Of a stretch of DNA of 64,000 nucleotides, positions 1 to 12,049 are shown piece after piece (within the stretch, counting starts at the first letter, position 1; each line of letters opens with the position of its first letter). The stretch is taken from positions 124,001-188,000 of the forward strand of contig JALLLS010000009.1 in the NCBI GenBank assembly GCA_025094145.1, in the 5' to 3' direction. The notes beneath the pieces are model-generated. The model saw only the letters and a list, made by a program, of their open reading frames with translations, searched no databases and was not told the origin of the DNA. Both the position numbers and the translations under genes were made by a program. This DNA comes from Spinellus fusiger (taxonomy: Eukaryota; Mucoromycota; Mucoromycetes; Mucorales; Phycomycetaceae).

Positions 1-21
1 AACAGACAGACAGTGAGAAGG

Positions 22-116
22 TTCTTTTCAAACACATTAGCCAACCAAAGAAATAATATGATTTCATTGTTCATGTATTTCCTTTTATATCCCAAAAATA
101 TTCTGTTACCATAAAA
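22..116 (+). repeat. Degenerate right end of the TA/TIR element family
   Basis: The stretch reads TTTTCAAACACATTAGCCAA followed by an AT-rich segment and TTTTATATCCCAAAAATATT. It matches the conserved right end of the elements ending at 6919, 19327 and 34501. The terminal CTCCTGGTGTG has decayed here to TTCTGTTACC, so this is an old truncated end. Its left part lies outside the window or is lost. Confidence 0.6.
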
Positions 117-1140
117 CAAGACACACAGGACCTCGTAAGGCTGGTTACTCACACAGAAATTGACAGAAAAGAGAAGGATATGGGCTGACAGAAGGCAAAC
201 TGGTAGTTGTAATAATAATGGCACCAATGTGGAAATAAAGAAAGAAAATAAGTCGAGAAAAAAAAACAGTCAGTTGCTCAAGTCCTTAAATCCTATCTTG
301 TTTATACTTTAGTAAGCTGTTTGGATCAAAGTCTATTTTATTAAAGATGTAGATGACTACACTTTTTATACTAATTTGCTATTTCTTTTTTTTTACTATG
401 AATTTGAATATTTTGCTATTCTCAATTAATAGCTATGGCTTTCATAGAACATCCAAGCAGACTGGAAAGGGTAATTGTCTTATCCTACAGTGTGTATAAT
501 TTTAGTTTTGTATTTTAAGGCCATAAAATTCCACAAAGTGATTTTATTGTAAATAAGGTTTCTCTCTTCCCTTGAAACATACATAGGACAAGAGGAGGGA
601 ATTCATCTCTGAATTTACTGAGATGTTATTATCGTATAGCTTTGATCCTTATAGCTTATATATATATAAGTAACCTCAAAACCCATACTATGTGACTGTA
701 AAATATATCCTTTATTATGCAATAAAGAGTACTAAGGTTATCAACAGGACCACTAGAGAGATAAATATATAGATATTTGGTCTTTAGCAGGGACATAACA
801 CACGATTTGGGCACAATGGGTAACTAGGCAACTGTTTTTAAGCAATTCTTTTCTTTTCTAAAATGTTGTTGTAGTCTGCATTACTTTGGTAGTTCTGATT
901 AAGCAAATGACTTATGAAATTTCTTTTTGCTCTCTTCTGCTTGGATATTAATACCTGCTAATTACACTGTCTGTTGTTCTTCATAACTTCTACCCTCTTT
1001 ATTTTGTTTGCTTTTGTCTGGCTTAAGAACCAACAGTTGTGATCTGGTGAATGTTTGTGTATGTTTATTATGTCTGACATATTAGTCAGTTTCTATTTTA
1101 TATTATATTATTTTATTATTGAAAAGGGGTATTGGCACCT
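117..1140. other. AT-rich intergenic DNA, no gene seen
   Basis: No open frame with recognisable protein similarity was found on either strand. The sequence is low-complexity and AT-rich, with homopolymer runs and a short TATATATATA run near 658. It precedes a transposon-derived coding relic and is probably decayed mobile DNA. Confidence 0.5.
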
Positions 1141-1587
1141 AAAAGGATTGGAGTATGCTCCCACCAAGCTGCCAGTCGTTGCTTATAGTGCAAGAATGAA
1201 AGGAGAAGACACTATCAAATTTAAAGGCCATTGTGTTGGTTTGACGAAAGTTTTATATCAATCATTGAAAAAAAGAGACAAAAAGATGGAAATCTTCTTG
1301 TAGTTGATGTTGATAAGTTTTGAACATCGAGAGTAACATGATTGACCTCTCACCCAATATGAAAAGCTCTTTTAACAGTTATTCTTATTTTTGTTCTCAA
1401 GATCTGCCATACTTGCAACACAAATATCCTCACTGAGGTATTAGTAAATTTCAACAGTATCCGCGCTTGCCAAAATTGTGGAGTTGCTTGGAACAGAGAT
1501 GTGAATGCATCAAAGAATATCTATACAATTGCAGAAGAGTGTTTAAATAGTCGCCACCGACCAGTTCCATTCTGTAGAAAAGAATAG
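1141..1587 (+). pseudogene. Fanzor (eukaryotic TnpB-like) C-terminal relic
   Basis: A broken reading frame shows the C-terminal half of a Fanzor-type RNA-guided nuclease. Seen in order: the segment APTKLPVVAYSARMKG, then KGHCVGLTKVLYQSLKKR, then VDVDKF followed by a stop and TSR (1300-1332), and finally a zinc-ribbon/RuvC-III segment CQNCGVAWNRDVNASKNI (near 1474-1530) ending RHRPVPFCRKE. The Asp of NRDVNA is the position of the last RuvC catalytic acid in TnpB/Fanzor proteins; CxxC is the second half of the zinc ribbon. The first ribbon pair is no longer clear. Stops (for example CGA-like to TGA after VDKF) and at least one frameshift show it is dead. The N-terminal half is absent. Family assignment rests on the motif set and recalled similarity to large Mucorales proteins of this type. 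Confidence 0.7.
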
Positions 1588-1724
1588 ATATTCGTATTTG
1601 TATTCATATTATATATCGCCACATCGAAAGTGGTTTCCTTCGGGATTTAGATATTTAGAGGTAAATCTACATAATAATCTTTATTTAAGAACTAACATGA
1701 ATACATGATTTATTTTTGCTCCTT

Positions 1725-1797
1725 TTCAAATCAATGTCATTTTTAAACAATTGTAGTTTGACTATTTCCTTTTATGTCCTAAAGATCTCTTGGTGTG
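1725..1797 (+). repeat. Degenerate right TIR end, TA-flanked
   Basis: TATTTCCTTTTATGTCC, then TAAAGATCTCTTGGTGTG, aligns with the right end of the TIR family (CCCAAAAATCTCCTGGTGTG) and is followed by TA at 1798-1799. It lies about 140-210 bp after the Fanzor relic and in the same orientation. No matching left end was recognised upstream. Confidence 0.5.
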
Positions 1798-1799
1798 TA

Positions 1800-2765
1800 A
1801 AAGTAAAGAAGTCCTAATAAAGACATTTTCTATTTCCCTTTTATACTCCCAGTATTAGTTTATAAGTTCAGAAAAAACTCAGATCGAATAATTAAAATTT
1901 ATCATTATAAAATTTAAGAATATTAATATTCAGTAGTCTGTGAAAGCTTGTAATCTTATTTCCTTTATCTAGAGCGATGAAATACTTGATGGGGTGGCCA
2001 TGTCTCCATTCCACAAGACTGAGATGCCCCTAAATTAGAGCTCAGAGGATGGTAAAGCAACACTTAAGTAACGTGAACAAATCACAACATTTCTAGCTTG
2101 TCCCTTTTTGTATTATAAAAGAGTTGAAAATGAATCCCTATATGGGTTGACTGAACCAGAGCAAAAAGTAGTGGTATTTAATCTATTAAGACCAATGTTA
2201 CACACGTCAATACAATATAACGAAGGAGTAAGTAGCATACTGTAATCTTAATGAGTTGATGATCGAGATTTGTGTGAGTAGCGCTTGTTTAATGACTTCC
2301 ATTAACAATATGTAATATTCTGACCAATATCTGAGTGTATTTAGGTGTACTTTTTTAAGCTTTTTCTTTGACTAAGGACATGGCAAATAAGATAAGATTT
2401 ATATAGTAGGACAGGCCTTTCTGATAGAAGTTGTGGAATACATGAACTTAAAATGGTATGCCAGTATACAGAATGAGATAGTTCAAGTATAAATATTCAT
2501 GTCATAATGTTTCTCTCTTTAGACTCAATAAGTGGTAATCAAACTGTCTATAAAAAGTTAAATCTATCGAAGCCACTTGACTAGTTATTGGCAATGACCG
2601 TGTCTCACACAACGCAGCCTTTTTTCTTTAATTTTGCCTCATATTCTCTGTTACCTTTTTTCTTCTTCATATTACTTTCTTTTTATTTTGACATCTCCAT
2701 CAGTTTTGATACTGAAAAATAGACTCGTCCAGCCTTCGTGATAGACCTTCCTTGCCACAAACTTA
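1800..2765. other. AT-rich 5' region of the MFS gene
   Basis: No coding signal was seen. The last 150 bases before the ATG at 2766 are pyrimidine-rich (CTTTTTTCTTC-type tracts), as is common for fungal core promoters. Confidence 0.4.
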
Positions 2766-4531
2766 ATGACCGAGTTCCCTAGAAAATCTTCCGATATTCC
2801 TCTGGATAGAATAGAGAAGCATTTCAACCGATCACCCCATCATGAAGAAAATATAAGCTATGAACATTATGACAGCAAATATGACGGATACAATCAGCAC
2901 CTCTCCAGCGACGAGCAGTCGTTTGTTCGTAGGATAGATCTATTTATTCTTCCACTTGCTTGTACTATTGATTTTCTTCAGGTAAATATCATTTCCCATT
3001 GCTTGTTATGGTTTATTCTCATAAAATATTAAATCTTAATCTTGGCGTGCACAGTTCATCGATAAGGCTGCTATATCTTATGCTGGAAATCTTGACCTCC
3101 AAACCAAATTTGCCTTTACAGATGACCAGCTGAGTTTACTAGGGCTTATATTTTACCTTGGTTACTTAATACTTCAGGTAATAAGAGCAAACCTATGAAC
3201 ATTTACCAAACCTTTTAGTACTCTATAATAACTTCATGACATTTGAATTATAGTTTCCAAATATATATATGGTTCAAAAGATAGGCCTAGGAAGATACAT
3301 TGGCGGTATGGTGTTTGTATGGGGTGCTGTTTTGACAATCACAGCAGCATGCACAAACTATCCTCAAATGATTGCTTTGCGCTTATTACTTGGTGCTGCT
3401 GAAGCTGGCATTTATCCAGCATTATCTTTGATCATATGTACATTTTATCGCCGTTCGGAACAATTGGCCAGATTGGGTGTTGTATGGATGGGTAACGGAG
3501 TCGGACTCATTGCTGGTGGTGTGCTCACCTTTGCGATTGGCTCTATGAAAAACACCCTTAATCTTAGTCAGTGGCAGTGGTAAGTGTACTATACTTAATA
3601 TTACAGTTTTATTTAATCTTTTAAACAGGATGTTGATTATTCTAGGATCTGTAACATCTTTCTTTGGAATCTTCTCCTTTTTTTGCTTGATTGACAATCC
3701 AAAATCGCGGGCTTTAGGATTAAATGCCGAACAAGAGATTCTGATTGAGGAGCGAAACCGTGACAATGCTGTTGTACGCACAAATAAAGTAAACAAAGAT
3801 CACATTCTTGAAGCATTAGGCGAACTACGCTTATGGGGATTTTGCCTTGTCTCTTTAATCAACAACCTTCAGAATGGTGCAATGTCTGTTTCTCTTCGAA
3901 GACTTACTATTGAGTATAACTTAAAGGTGAGTTTCTCCTCACTTCCCCTCTATTGTATTCTACCCATTTTACTAAACATCTATTTACATAGGATGAACAA
4001 GCATGGGTTTTCAGTGTGGGCGCTGGCGGATCTATTATTTTATTCACTACCATGGCGATTCTTATTGTACGAAAGACCAAACAGCTTATTTACTGTATCT
4101 GTTTTATGATCGTCATTGATGTTGTTGGCTTGCTTGTTTTTGAGGTCTCCACCAACCCAGTAGTAAGACTGGTTGGATTCTATCTAACTTGGTCTTATGT
4201 TGCCATTTTTACGCTTACCGTTTCCGCTACAGCAAATAATGTATCAGGATACACAAAGAAGATATTCTACAACGCAATGATCATGATCTTCTATGCTATT
4301 GGCAACGCTATAGGACCTTATATGGTTCCAGCCACAGGCAGTACCTTCCTAATATCTTCAGTGATTACCTGCGTGATTGCATGTACTGCCATGTTTTTGA
4401 TCCTGGTTGTGGTACGATGGCGTATGGAGTTGATTAATCGTCGAAGATTGAGGAATTCTGCTGTGGTGATGACTAATGTGGAAGACGATTTGACTGATGT
4501 TCAAGACCCCAATTTTATCTATTGTCTTTAA
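2766..4531 (+). CDS. MFS transporter, Dal5/allantoate-permease (ACS) type
   Basis: Predicted plasma-membrane 12-helix transporter of the major facilitator superfamily. The model joins five exons, 2766-2981, 3055-3177, 3254-3579, 3629-3926 and 3992-4531, all with GT-AG introns of 49-76 nt, and closes perfectly at 500 aa. Features seen: a hydrophilic N-terminus of about 60 residues, TM1 LFILPLACTIDFLQ, the anion:cation symporter family loop DKAAISYAGN, and the typical TM4 signature RLLLGAAEAGIYPALSLI. Family members move organic anions such as allantoate, nicotinate, pantothenate or vitamin conjugates; the substrate here cannot be told. It is isolated among transposon relics, but the frame is intact with conserved motifs, so I regard it as functional. 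Confidence 0.88.
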
Positions 4532-6087
4532 GTCCTACAATTCACTGGAAAGTCTTTTATAATACTGGCAGTGAGGAAAAGACTTGACAGTTGCTACCCT
4601 TGAAGTAATTATCAAACCTATATTAATGCACTGTATTTTACTTCTTAATTTTATCATTCATTGGAGCTAATGCCAGCAAAACAATGAAATTTTTATTTTT
4701 CTTTCAAATCTTCATGAACTACAATTTCATATCCTCGAAGACAATCGCTTCTCACTTATATCATAAATGCATCAATAAATAAAAATAATATATTTGTAAA
4801 TACACTATTTATGATTATTATTGTTCAGATAGACCTATATAATAAAATAAAAACGTGTTTCAGCACTTATTGATTGCCATACAGAGACAGCCAAATAAAA
4901 CATGTAAAATCACCTTCCTAATAACATATTCGTATATCAATTATTAACCGATATATGTGATAAAAAAAAAGACCTTTGCTATAAACAATAGGAATCCTCA
5001 TTCAATGTATAGTTTATCATATATTTTCCTAGAGAAAAAGATACCAAAGTTGTTTCACAAGATCTAGTAAGACACTTCTCAAACAACCACGACTGAAAGT
5101 AATACGATGGTCGTACTTTTTGAGATCATAAATTTACCCAGCTTAGTAAATATTTATTTTATTTTGTTATCCATACTAATTCTAAGTTTTCTCAGGGCGT
5201 AAACCATATAAGACTACAGTGTCAATAGACTTGTGAAAATGGACTACTTTTCTACTTGGTTCATATTTCTATAGGAATAGTTTTTATCATTAAAAATAAT
5301 CAAGAGTAGTCATTTCTAAATAGCAATAGGCATTCTAGATAATTGATACCTTCAAGCATAGGTCAGATCTTGAAATTGAAACTATATAAATATTCAGTCG
5401 ATTTAAGGGAGCGCCAAAAGCTGCTTTGACATTCAGCTTTAAGATCTATAGGCAGGGACTAAATTTCTCCCTCTTCCCTTGACTTGTACAACCAAAAGAA
5501 AAATAATCATCTTGCTTTGAGTACTTTTTTCTGATAATGTCTTAAAAAACAATGTCAAGCACTGTACCATTAGATTCTTGACGGAGTAGAAAAGAGAAAG
5601 AGAGACATTACTACTATGCTAAACTGGCCTACAAAAAGTTTTCATCTTAATTCAGTGGAGTACCTTTGAGTATATTTTGAACTAGTTATTGAGAAAGAGA
5701 GAAGCTCTTGGAAGTATTAATCAGTCAAAGGTCACACTAACAAGACAAAGAAATTTAGTTGACCAGCTCATAAATTCTACTAACATTATCATCATCAACA
5801 GAATAAGACCAAAAAAACCAAATTAACATGATCACTATTAAAGACATCCTATCAATCATTAATTTCATATGATTCGGTGTTTCTATATATTTTTATTTTT
5901 ATTTTTATTTTTATTTTCATTTTTGAAATATATGACTAAGTAGCTCAAGGCTATAGATAGTAGCTCACATACCGGATGTAAAAATCAGGATGTAAGTTGA
6001 GTTGATTCAAAGTTTGTGTGATACTACTCAAGTCATCTTGGTATAAAGTAAATCTTATAATCATTACATTATTCCGTAATAGTGATA
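4532..6087. other. AT-rich intergenic DNA
   Basis: No gene seen. It contains a (TTTTTA)n run at about 5889-5920 and polyadenylation-like AATAAA signals just past the transporter. It ends at the TA target dinucleotide (6086-6087) of the TIR element. Confidence 0.5.
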
Positions 6088-6919
6088 CACACCAGGAGAT
6101 TCTTCTGGCCTTTAAGCGGTGATATCTCCTTCCTTTTACATCGCGGATAAGATTTTTGTTACGGATCTGTATTTAAAATCAAAGGTTTGTAAGTATCTAA
6201 ATTATTATTTCCTTTTGTAGTATACCTCACTATCAAATTGTATTATCAATAGAATATAGTGTTGATGAATAAAATTGTTTATTGTAATAGTATAGATAAT
6301 GCTATAGTATGTATTATAGCCACTGCCAAAGTACACTCCCTCATAGAAATAGAATCCACACTCTAAAAGCCTTGTGATTTATCCTTGGGAGATGGATAAC
6401 TATGCTCAGGAGCATACCTTAGGTCTAAAAGATAGTATTAGAAATAATACTTTGTTATCATTAAGTACTATTATTGAGAACAGTTACAATGAGACAATCG
6501 AGGTAATTATGAATACTGAGTCAATAAATGAATACACTGTTCTTAATATAAGTGACATTGGTTCTATTTTATGGACAATGACTACTGAAGTTAATTCCGT
6601 GTGTCCTATAATAAACATTTTTTAAGTAGTGTCATACTGTAAATACTGTGGGCCTAAGGATAACACATTATGTTAAACAATAAATGCAGTGACTGAGTTG
6701 TAATTTTGGGATGATTCTTGTTCTATTTCTTGTCTTTACAGCCAATTCTATACATTTTAATTACAAAGTCAGTAGCTATTGCTAAAACAGGCATTTAGAG
6801 TTTGAAATAGTTTATTTACACAGCGAAAAAGCCTTTTCAAACACATTAGCCAATCATAATAATATTGTGATTTTATTCTCAGGATATTTCCTTATATATC
6901 CCAAAAATCTCCTGGTGTG
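6088..6919 (+). mobile_element. TA-flanked TIR element, internally deleted copy (832 bp)
   Basis: The ends are perfect inverted repeats: left CACACCAGGAGATT, right AATCTCCTGGTGTG. Each is bordered by TA, the target duplication expected for Tc1/mariner-like insertion. The interior matches the 1241-bp copy at 33261-34501 but lacks about 400 bp (junction near 6425). An open stretch of about 80 codons (6374-6625) includes ENSYNETIEVIMNTESI; this 50-residue region is also recognisable in the other copies, but no transposase motif is present. I therefore regard it as non-autonomous. The right 85 bp (TCAAACACATTAGCCAATCA...) recur six times in the window. Confidence 0.8.
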
Positions 6920-6921
6920 TA

Positions 6922-8283
6922 CATGTTAAACTCATTTTGTATCACTCTTTAATATAGTGTTTCGATAGATTAAACCATTAGTTATGTAAAATACTTCTAA
7001 AATCTATCTGAACCTTGGAATGAGGATACTCTATAAAGAAAAAATATTAGCCTCACTGCCAATATTTTAATTATTTATCAATAAAAATCTTCAATTCGTA
7101 TTATTTCCCCGGCCTATCATTAATGATTTAGTGATTAGTGTATTTTGTCATCTTGCATATTACTACTCTTTATGATGATATGTATAATCATGCTACAGTC
7201 AAATATGAACCTCATGATCTACAATTCTATATGTAATCATAATTCCAAGTATCAGGATTATTAAATCATATGTATCACTACCTTTTGTTTATGTTTACAA
7301 ATTAATTTAGTCCTGCACTCTAAATAAAACGTAATGTGTATTTATAGTCAACATCATCTTACAACTAAAAAAGATATTTTAGTACTATTAAACTAAAAAG
7401 GTGTTAAATGTATATTATACCACTCCTTTGTAAATTATTTTTAGTGTCAAGACACGTTCTTATGACTTTTTGAAAGAGTTGATTTTACTTGTTTAAGCAG
7501 AAATTCGACAAAAAATCAAATATCCTGACTATATCTCGATTTGTTTGAATATGTTCTTACTATCATGTCGTGTCTATACATTGCGAATAGTTTACATGTT
7601 GGCTGAATTCATTCATAAAAGTACACTTTATATTGAACTATTTCTAGGAAACAAGTAAATTCAAATAGTTTATATCATATGCTTCAGTACTATAGTGCTT
7701 TTCTCTCTCTATTTCATTTAGAACAAGAAAGAGAACAAATATATATATTAGCTTAGTTACCATAAAACATCTTGATGAAACAGTGTCTGTCTTCAGCTAT
7801 TTAAAATTCAATCTATAGACTAAATAAATTTGACATTGAAACTGATCATCAATCACATTACATAAAAGTGTTTTGGTGCTATTTGTTCTTTTATAAATAC
7901 GATCAACTTTAAGAAAGTCGCTGGTTTAGTCATAGAAAAGTATGGTAGAAAAAAAAGGGGTCTATATTTTAAGTGTCATTACTATTTTTCTCTGAAAAAT
8001 AATTGTCATTTTTTTTATAGGCTAACCAAGAACCATGAGGTAAATCCATTTATATAATATAAATAATAGCGCAGAAAGTGTGTAAAGACTCAACATTGAG
8101 TATCGTCAATGAAGTATCTAGTTTTTAGTGTCTTTTAAGCATATCTTGAATATCTAAAAGAATAAGTACTTGTTTATGAATTTGGGATAGTCTACTACGT
8201 GCTAGAGGTTCTGGTTTTTGTTTAGTGGCTCCTAATTTCGAAACCAAGATAGACTTACCACTGTAAATACCAATAATATTCGA
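6922..8283. other. AT-rich intergenic DNA
   Basis: No coding or RNA feature seen. AT-rich with many stops in all frames. Confidence 0.5.
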
Positions 8284-9136
8284 CAGTCTTATGTAATAAG
8301 TGATTAGACAAAAGATAAATTTCTATTTTTATTCTTCAAAATGAAATAGAGGTCTTTTTCTTTTCTTTCATAACTTATGTAAAAGATGACCTTAGGCAAT
8401 GAAAATAAGCAGGCTATTATCCAAGAACATAAAGACAGTCCTATCAAAAGAAGAGAGCATGATATGTTTATTAGAGGTCAAACCATAGGACAGTGAAAAA
8501 GATATGCTACTTATCAAGAGATTGCTGATGATCTTGACCTCTCAAAGACCACAGTGGGCAAGACTGTCCTATTGTATAAAAACAAGGCTAATTGGCCAGT
8601 GGAGAAGTAGAGTAACGTCGTCTAGTCTGAAAAATATTGTTTTACAGTTGTGGGCAACAATAAAGGGACTAGAATGCTCAGGAAGAAAGGTGAAAGGTAT
8701 GAGAAGTGTCATACACAAAGAACATACAAGTATGGCAAAGGTTCGGTTATAGTTTGAGGTTGCTTTTGGTGTGAGGGTTTAGGATCTCTTGTACTCTTGG
8801 AGAGATCAGTTAATCAAGACAAGTATATCAATGTACTTGCCAAATACTTTCTTCCCTGGTTCCACAAATTGCAAGAAGACCTCGAGGAGACGATGCTTTT
8901 CCAAGAAGACAGTGCTCCACTATGATTAAAAATAAAGGCCCTGATATAAAGTACTGAGCAATATCTTTATAATAAAGATGTAGACAATCATTTAAAGAAC
9001 AACTAATCCAAATCTTGTGTTATTCCATGAACCTTTTATTATGAATATCTTTGACTGATAGATATACTTTTATTTTGAGAAATAAAATATAAATATAAAA
9101 TTGATTTGCCATCTACTCATTTATTGCATGGAACTG
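8284..9136 (+). mobile_element. Tc1/mariner element copy A, internally deleted
   Basis: The right end reads CATTTATTGCATGGAACTG followed by TA, and the left end CAGTCTTATGTAATAAGTGA is a decayed inverted version of it. The interior carries transposase pieces: an N-terminal helix-turn-helix part with YQEIADDLDLSKTTVGKT (about 8510-8565), then after a deletion a catalytic-core part with TVVGNNKGTRMLRK, NQDKYINVLAKYFLPWF and LFQEDSAPL, the second catalytic-acid region of the DDE fold. Stops interrupt both (for example TGG to TGA near 8756). The C-terminal third is gone, giving 0.85 kb against the usual 1.3-1.7 kb of Tc1 elements. Copies B (18650) and C (34507) belong to the same family. Confidence 0.82.
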
Positions 9137-9439
9137 TATATTAAAAATGAATTACAATGGTAATTTAATAGATACTAAACATTATAATATCTTTCGTATG
9201 ACAAAATAAAATAAGACACAACTTTTAATACAGTTTATCTGTACCATAGGCTTCCGTCAGTTATTAAACTAAGGCTCCATCAATAAATAGAAGAGGGATG
9301 GGGATAAACCAGTAGGTTCGGACCTTTTATTGGTTCTAGGTGTATAATTTGTATCATGCATTCTTTTGTTATTTCTACAAAAGCACTATGAGGGGGTGCT
9401 ATTTTCCCTTTGATACAATAGACTATATCTAAAGTATAA

Positions 9440-10030
9440 CCTAGCAGCGAGACCACGATTCCAAAGCTTCGATGTCTTGTCTTTCACAGTTTTGGCTTGA
9501 ACACCTTTGATTTTAAATTGACGACATGACCCCAAAGATCAAACCTTTCGCCTGTATAGCTCTTGTTTTTTTTAAGATAGGGTAGTTGTGTATCTTTGTG
9601 CTTTCATAGATAGATATCTGTTGAACATTGGGTAGTTTAGTTGGAGTTTATGAAGCATATTGACAGTAGTCATCATTCAGCGGGTTGGTCTTCTCTCTTA
9701 TTTGACGCACCTTGAGTATAAGACTTGTTTTACTAGAAGCACGATCATCTCTAATTTGTTTATTAACGAGAGACAAAAACGCCCCACGGAAAAAATCCTT
9801 GGTTATACACTCATTCAAAGTATATCCATCTTCACTTTCGAGTAGATAAATCAAGATATACTTAGAGAATGCATAAGTATGAGAAACAATAGTATTGATG
9901 TTATGGACCAAATCTTGCAAAACAGTTAAATATTCCAATCTCCAACTAGTGTCACGTAAAGAGGCATTAATTGTCATTACTCTGGTAGGATTAGCACACG
10001 AATAACTTGCTAATAGCTCTTCATCAGTCT
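9440..10030 (-). pseudogene. Fanzor-family N-terminal relic
   Basis: Reading the minus strand from an acceptor-like TATATTAG at about 10030, the frame gives TDEELLASYSCANPTRVMT, then LVHNINTIVSHTYAFSKYIL and NECITKDFFRGAFLSLVNKQ, open to 9648. After a stop, weaker fragments follow (YTGERFDLWGHVVNLKSK near 9490-9570). The same architecture (HTYAFSKYILIYLLE) occurs in the relic at 25225, and I recall it as the N-terminal region of large Mucorales proteins whose C-terminus is the Fanzor/TnpB zinc ribbon. The middle of the protein is deleted. The family link is inference, since the diagnostic C-terminus is missing in this copy. Confidence 0.5.
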
Positions 10031-12049
10031 AATATAAAAATCAAATACATGTAAGAAGTGTAAGCCGATTCTATAAGCATATTGTATCTTTAATTTATTC
10101 GTATCTTGTTGACTGTGTAGTATTTTCAGAAAGAAAGAATAGATAGAGATACAATGATAACGAAGAAATAAATAGTTATTTTATTAGCAACATTGAATAG
10201 TATCAGCTACTATTCATCATCTATTGATATAATAGTGCTCTCAATGGTTTCTTTAATCCAAAGTTATTTGGTTAATTAACATACGATTAAATTTGCTCTT
10301 TTTCTATTCAATATCTTTGTCATTCTTTTATACTTCTATTCTACTCTAATGATTATTACAGATAAAGTAAATTGGAGGAAACCATCATCAAATACAACAC
10401 ATTCTAATACAGGTTATTGCACTTTTATGATATCTCTAAAAGATTTATCAACTGCATTAAATACGCTACGACTTATCATAAATGCTTCATTCCATACCAT
10501 TGATTTTGTAGCTGTTTTTTTTATTACAACTTGCTAACTACTAACTTCTCATTTTTCTAATCTATAAGAAATGTAGTGGACATAATGCAGCGACAGGATT
10601 TAGGATGGTATTTTATTGAATTTTACGCCGCTCCTTAGTCTATTTATTTGTCAATGAAAAATATAAATGATTACCTCTTATCGTAAAAGTTTATAGTATG
10701 CTATTAGAGACTGTCAACAAATAGCTCAATAACTATGAAGAGCCTGTGAGGCTCCATATGCTGTCTATTTGTCAATAAAAATAATTTGTGAACGAAAAAT
10801 ATGAAAAGTAAAAATGCTGTATCGGCCAGGATCATTTCTCTTAGCTGTATCTGTTGAATCAACTAGAACAATAACTGTATTGAAAACTATATTGAAATCT
10901 TCATGTATCATCTAGTATCATTGTTTGTTATAAATACCTGTCTATTTTATTCAACAGGCCAATCAACTTAAAGCTTACCCAAGAGAGATGGGGCCAAAGA
11001 GCCTATTTTAGATTCTTCATCCCCTACTTATTATACTTACTAGGATTCATTTATAATGAGAAATATTCACTAATCAAAGGCTCATGTGTGCATAGTTTCC
11101 ATTTTTAATAATAGACATCTTGTGTAGATACAAGAAGGTTGGTAGAACACTCCTGTTCCTGAATGACCCACTACAAGTTACTTTCCACAAGCCAAGGTTG
11201 TAATGTTCTAATATAAAATTAGACAATGCTAGAGAAATAAAAGACAACTCAAATATGCTTTATAGACATTTTATTGCTTCTTTTTTTTCTTTTGGGAGAA
11301 AATAACAAACACAATGAAGAATATCGAAATTCAGGCTTTCCTATTTTCATACAATATTCTATTATATCACAAAAATACATTTTGAAAATGTTGTTCTGTC
11401 ACCTTCCTTTCTTCTTGGCTCTATGTATTTCATTTTATTCTCAAATATTTTAATGCCGCACATATGTATCTACCCCGATGATAAACTTCTAACATTCACT
11501 AAAAAGGAAGGCAGGTACGAACATCTTTAGGAAGATACAAGTGGTGATAATGCACATTGTTATGTGTGTATATAAAGGTTTGTAATAATAAAAATTAATT
11601 ATCTGCTGTAATACAGGTAATAAATAACTTCAATTACCAACAGGTGTGAATAGAAAAAGACACTTTTGAAAGAAGAAAGAGCAAAAAACATAGTAAATAA
11701 AGAGTAGAGTAAGCCGTACCTACCCATACATACGCTGCCCCCCCTCCATTGAGATCATTCTTAACTACAGATAATAAAGATGATTGTGTGTAGTCGCTTG
11801 ACAAGATCCAACCTCTTTCTGATTTACTATAAAAGTAGACACAATCAAGTGCCTTGTATATGAGCCTATATTAGATAAAGCATTCTCTCTTCCACTAATC
11901 CAGAAGTCCAAGCCCTCATAAGCCCTTTTTGATTTTAGAAATTAAAATAAAAAATAAATAAAAAACTGCCTACTACTGCTTTCTATTCCATAAGCAATGA
12001 CTAACACCATAGTCACCCTTTGGACATGGAAAACGACAAGGGAGAAAAC
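10031..12049. other. AT-rich intergenic DNA
   Basis: No gene recognised. Short open frames at 10349-10537 and elsewhere have no protein-like composition. The region separates two Fanzor-type relics of opposite orientation. Confidence 0.45.

Noticed and set aside
117..170. CACACAGGACCTCG at about 124 as a left TIR partner for the right end at 1797
   Set aside because: Only a few scattered matches to CACACCAGGAGATT beyond CACAC; not enough to define an element enclosing the Fanzor relic.
6374..6625. Free-standing 83-residue gene
   Set aside because: It lies entirely within a TIR element, has no start-site context and is repeated as broken copies elsewhere.
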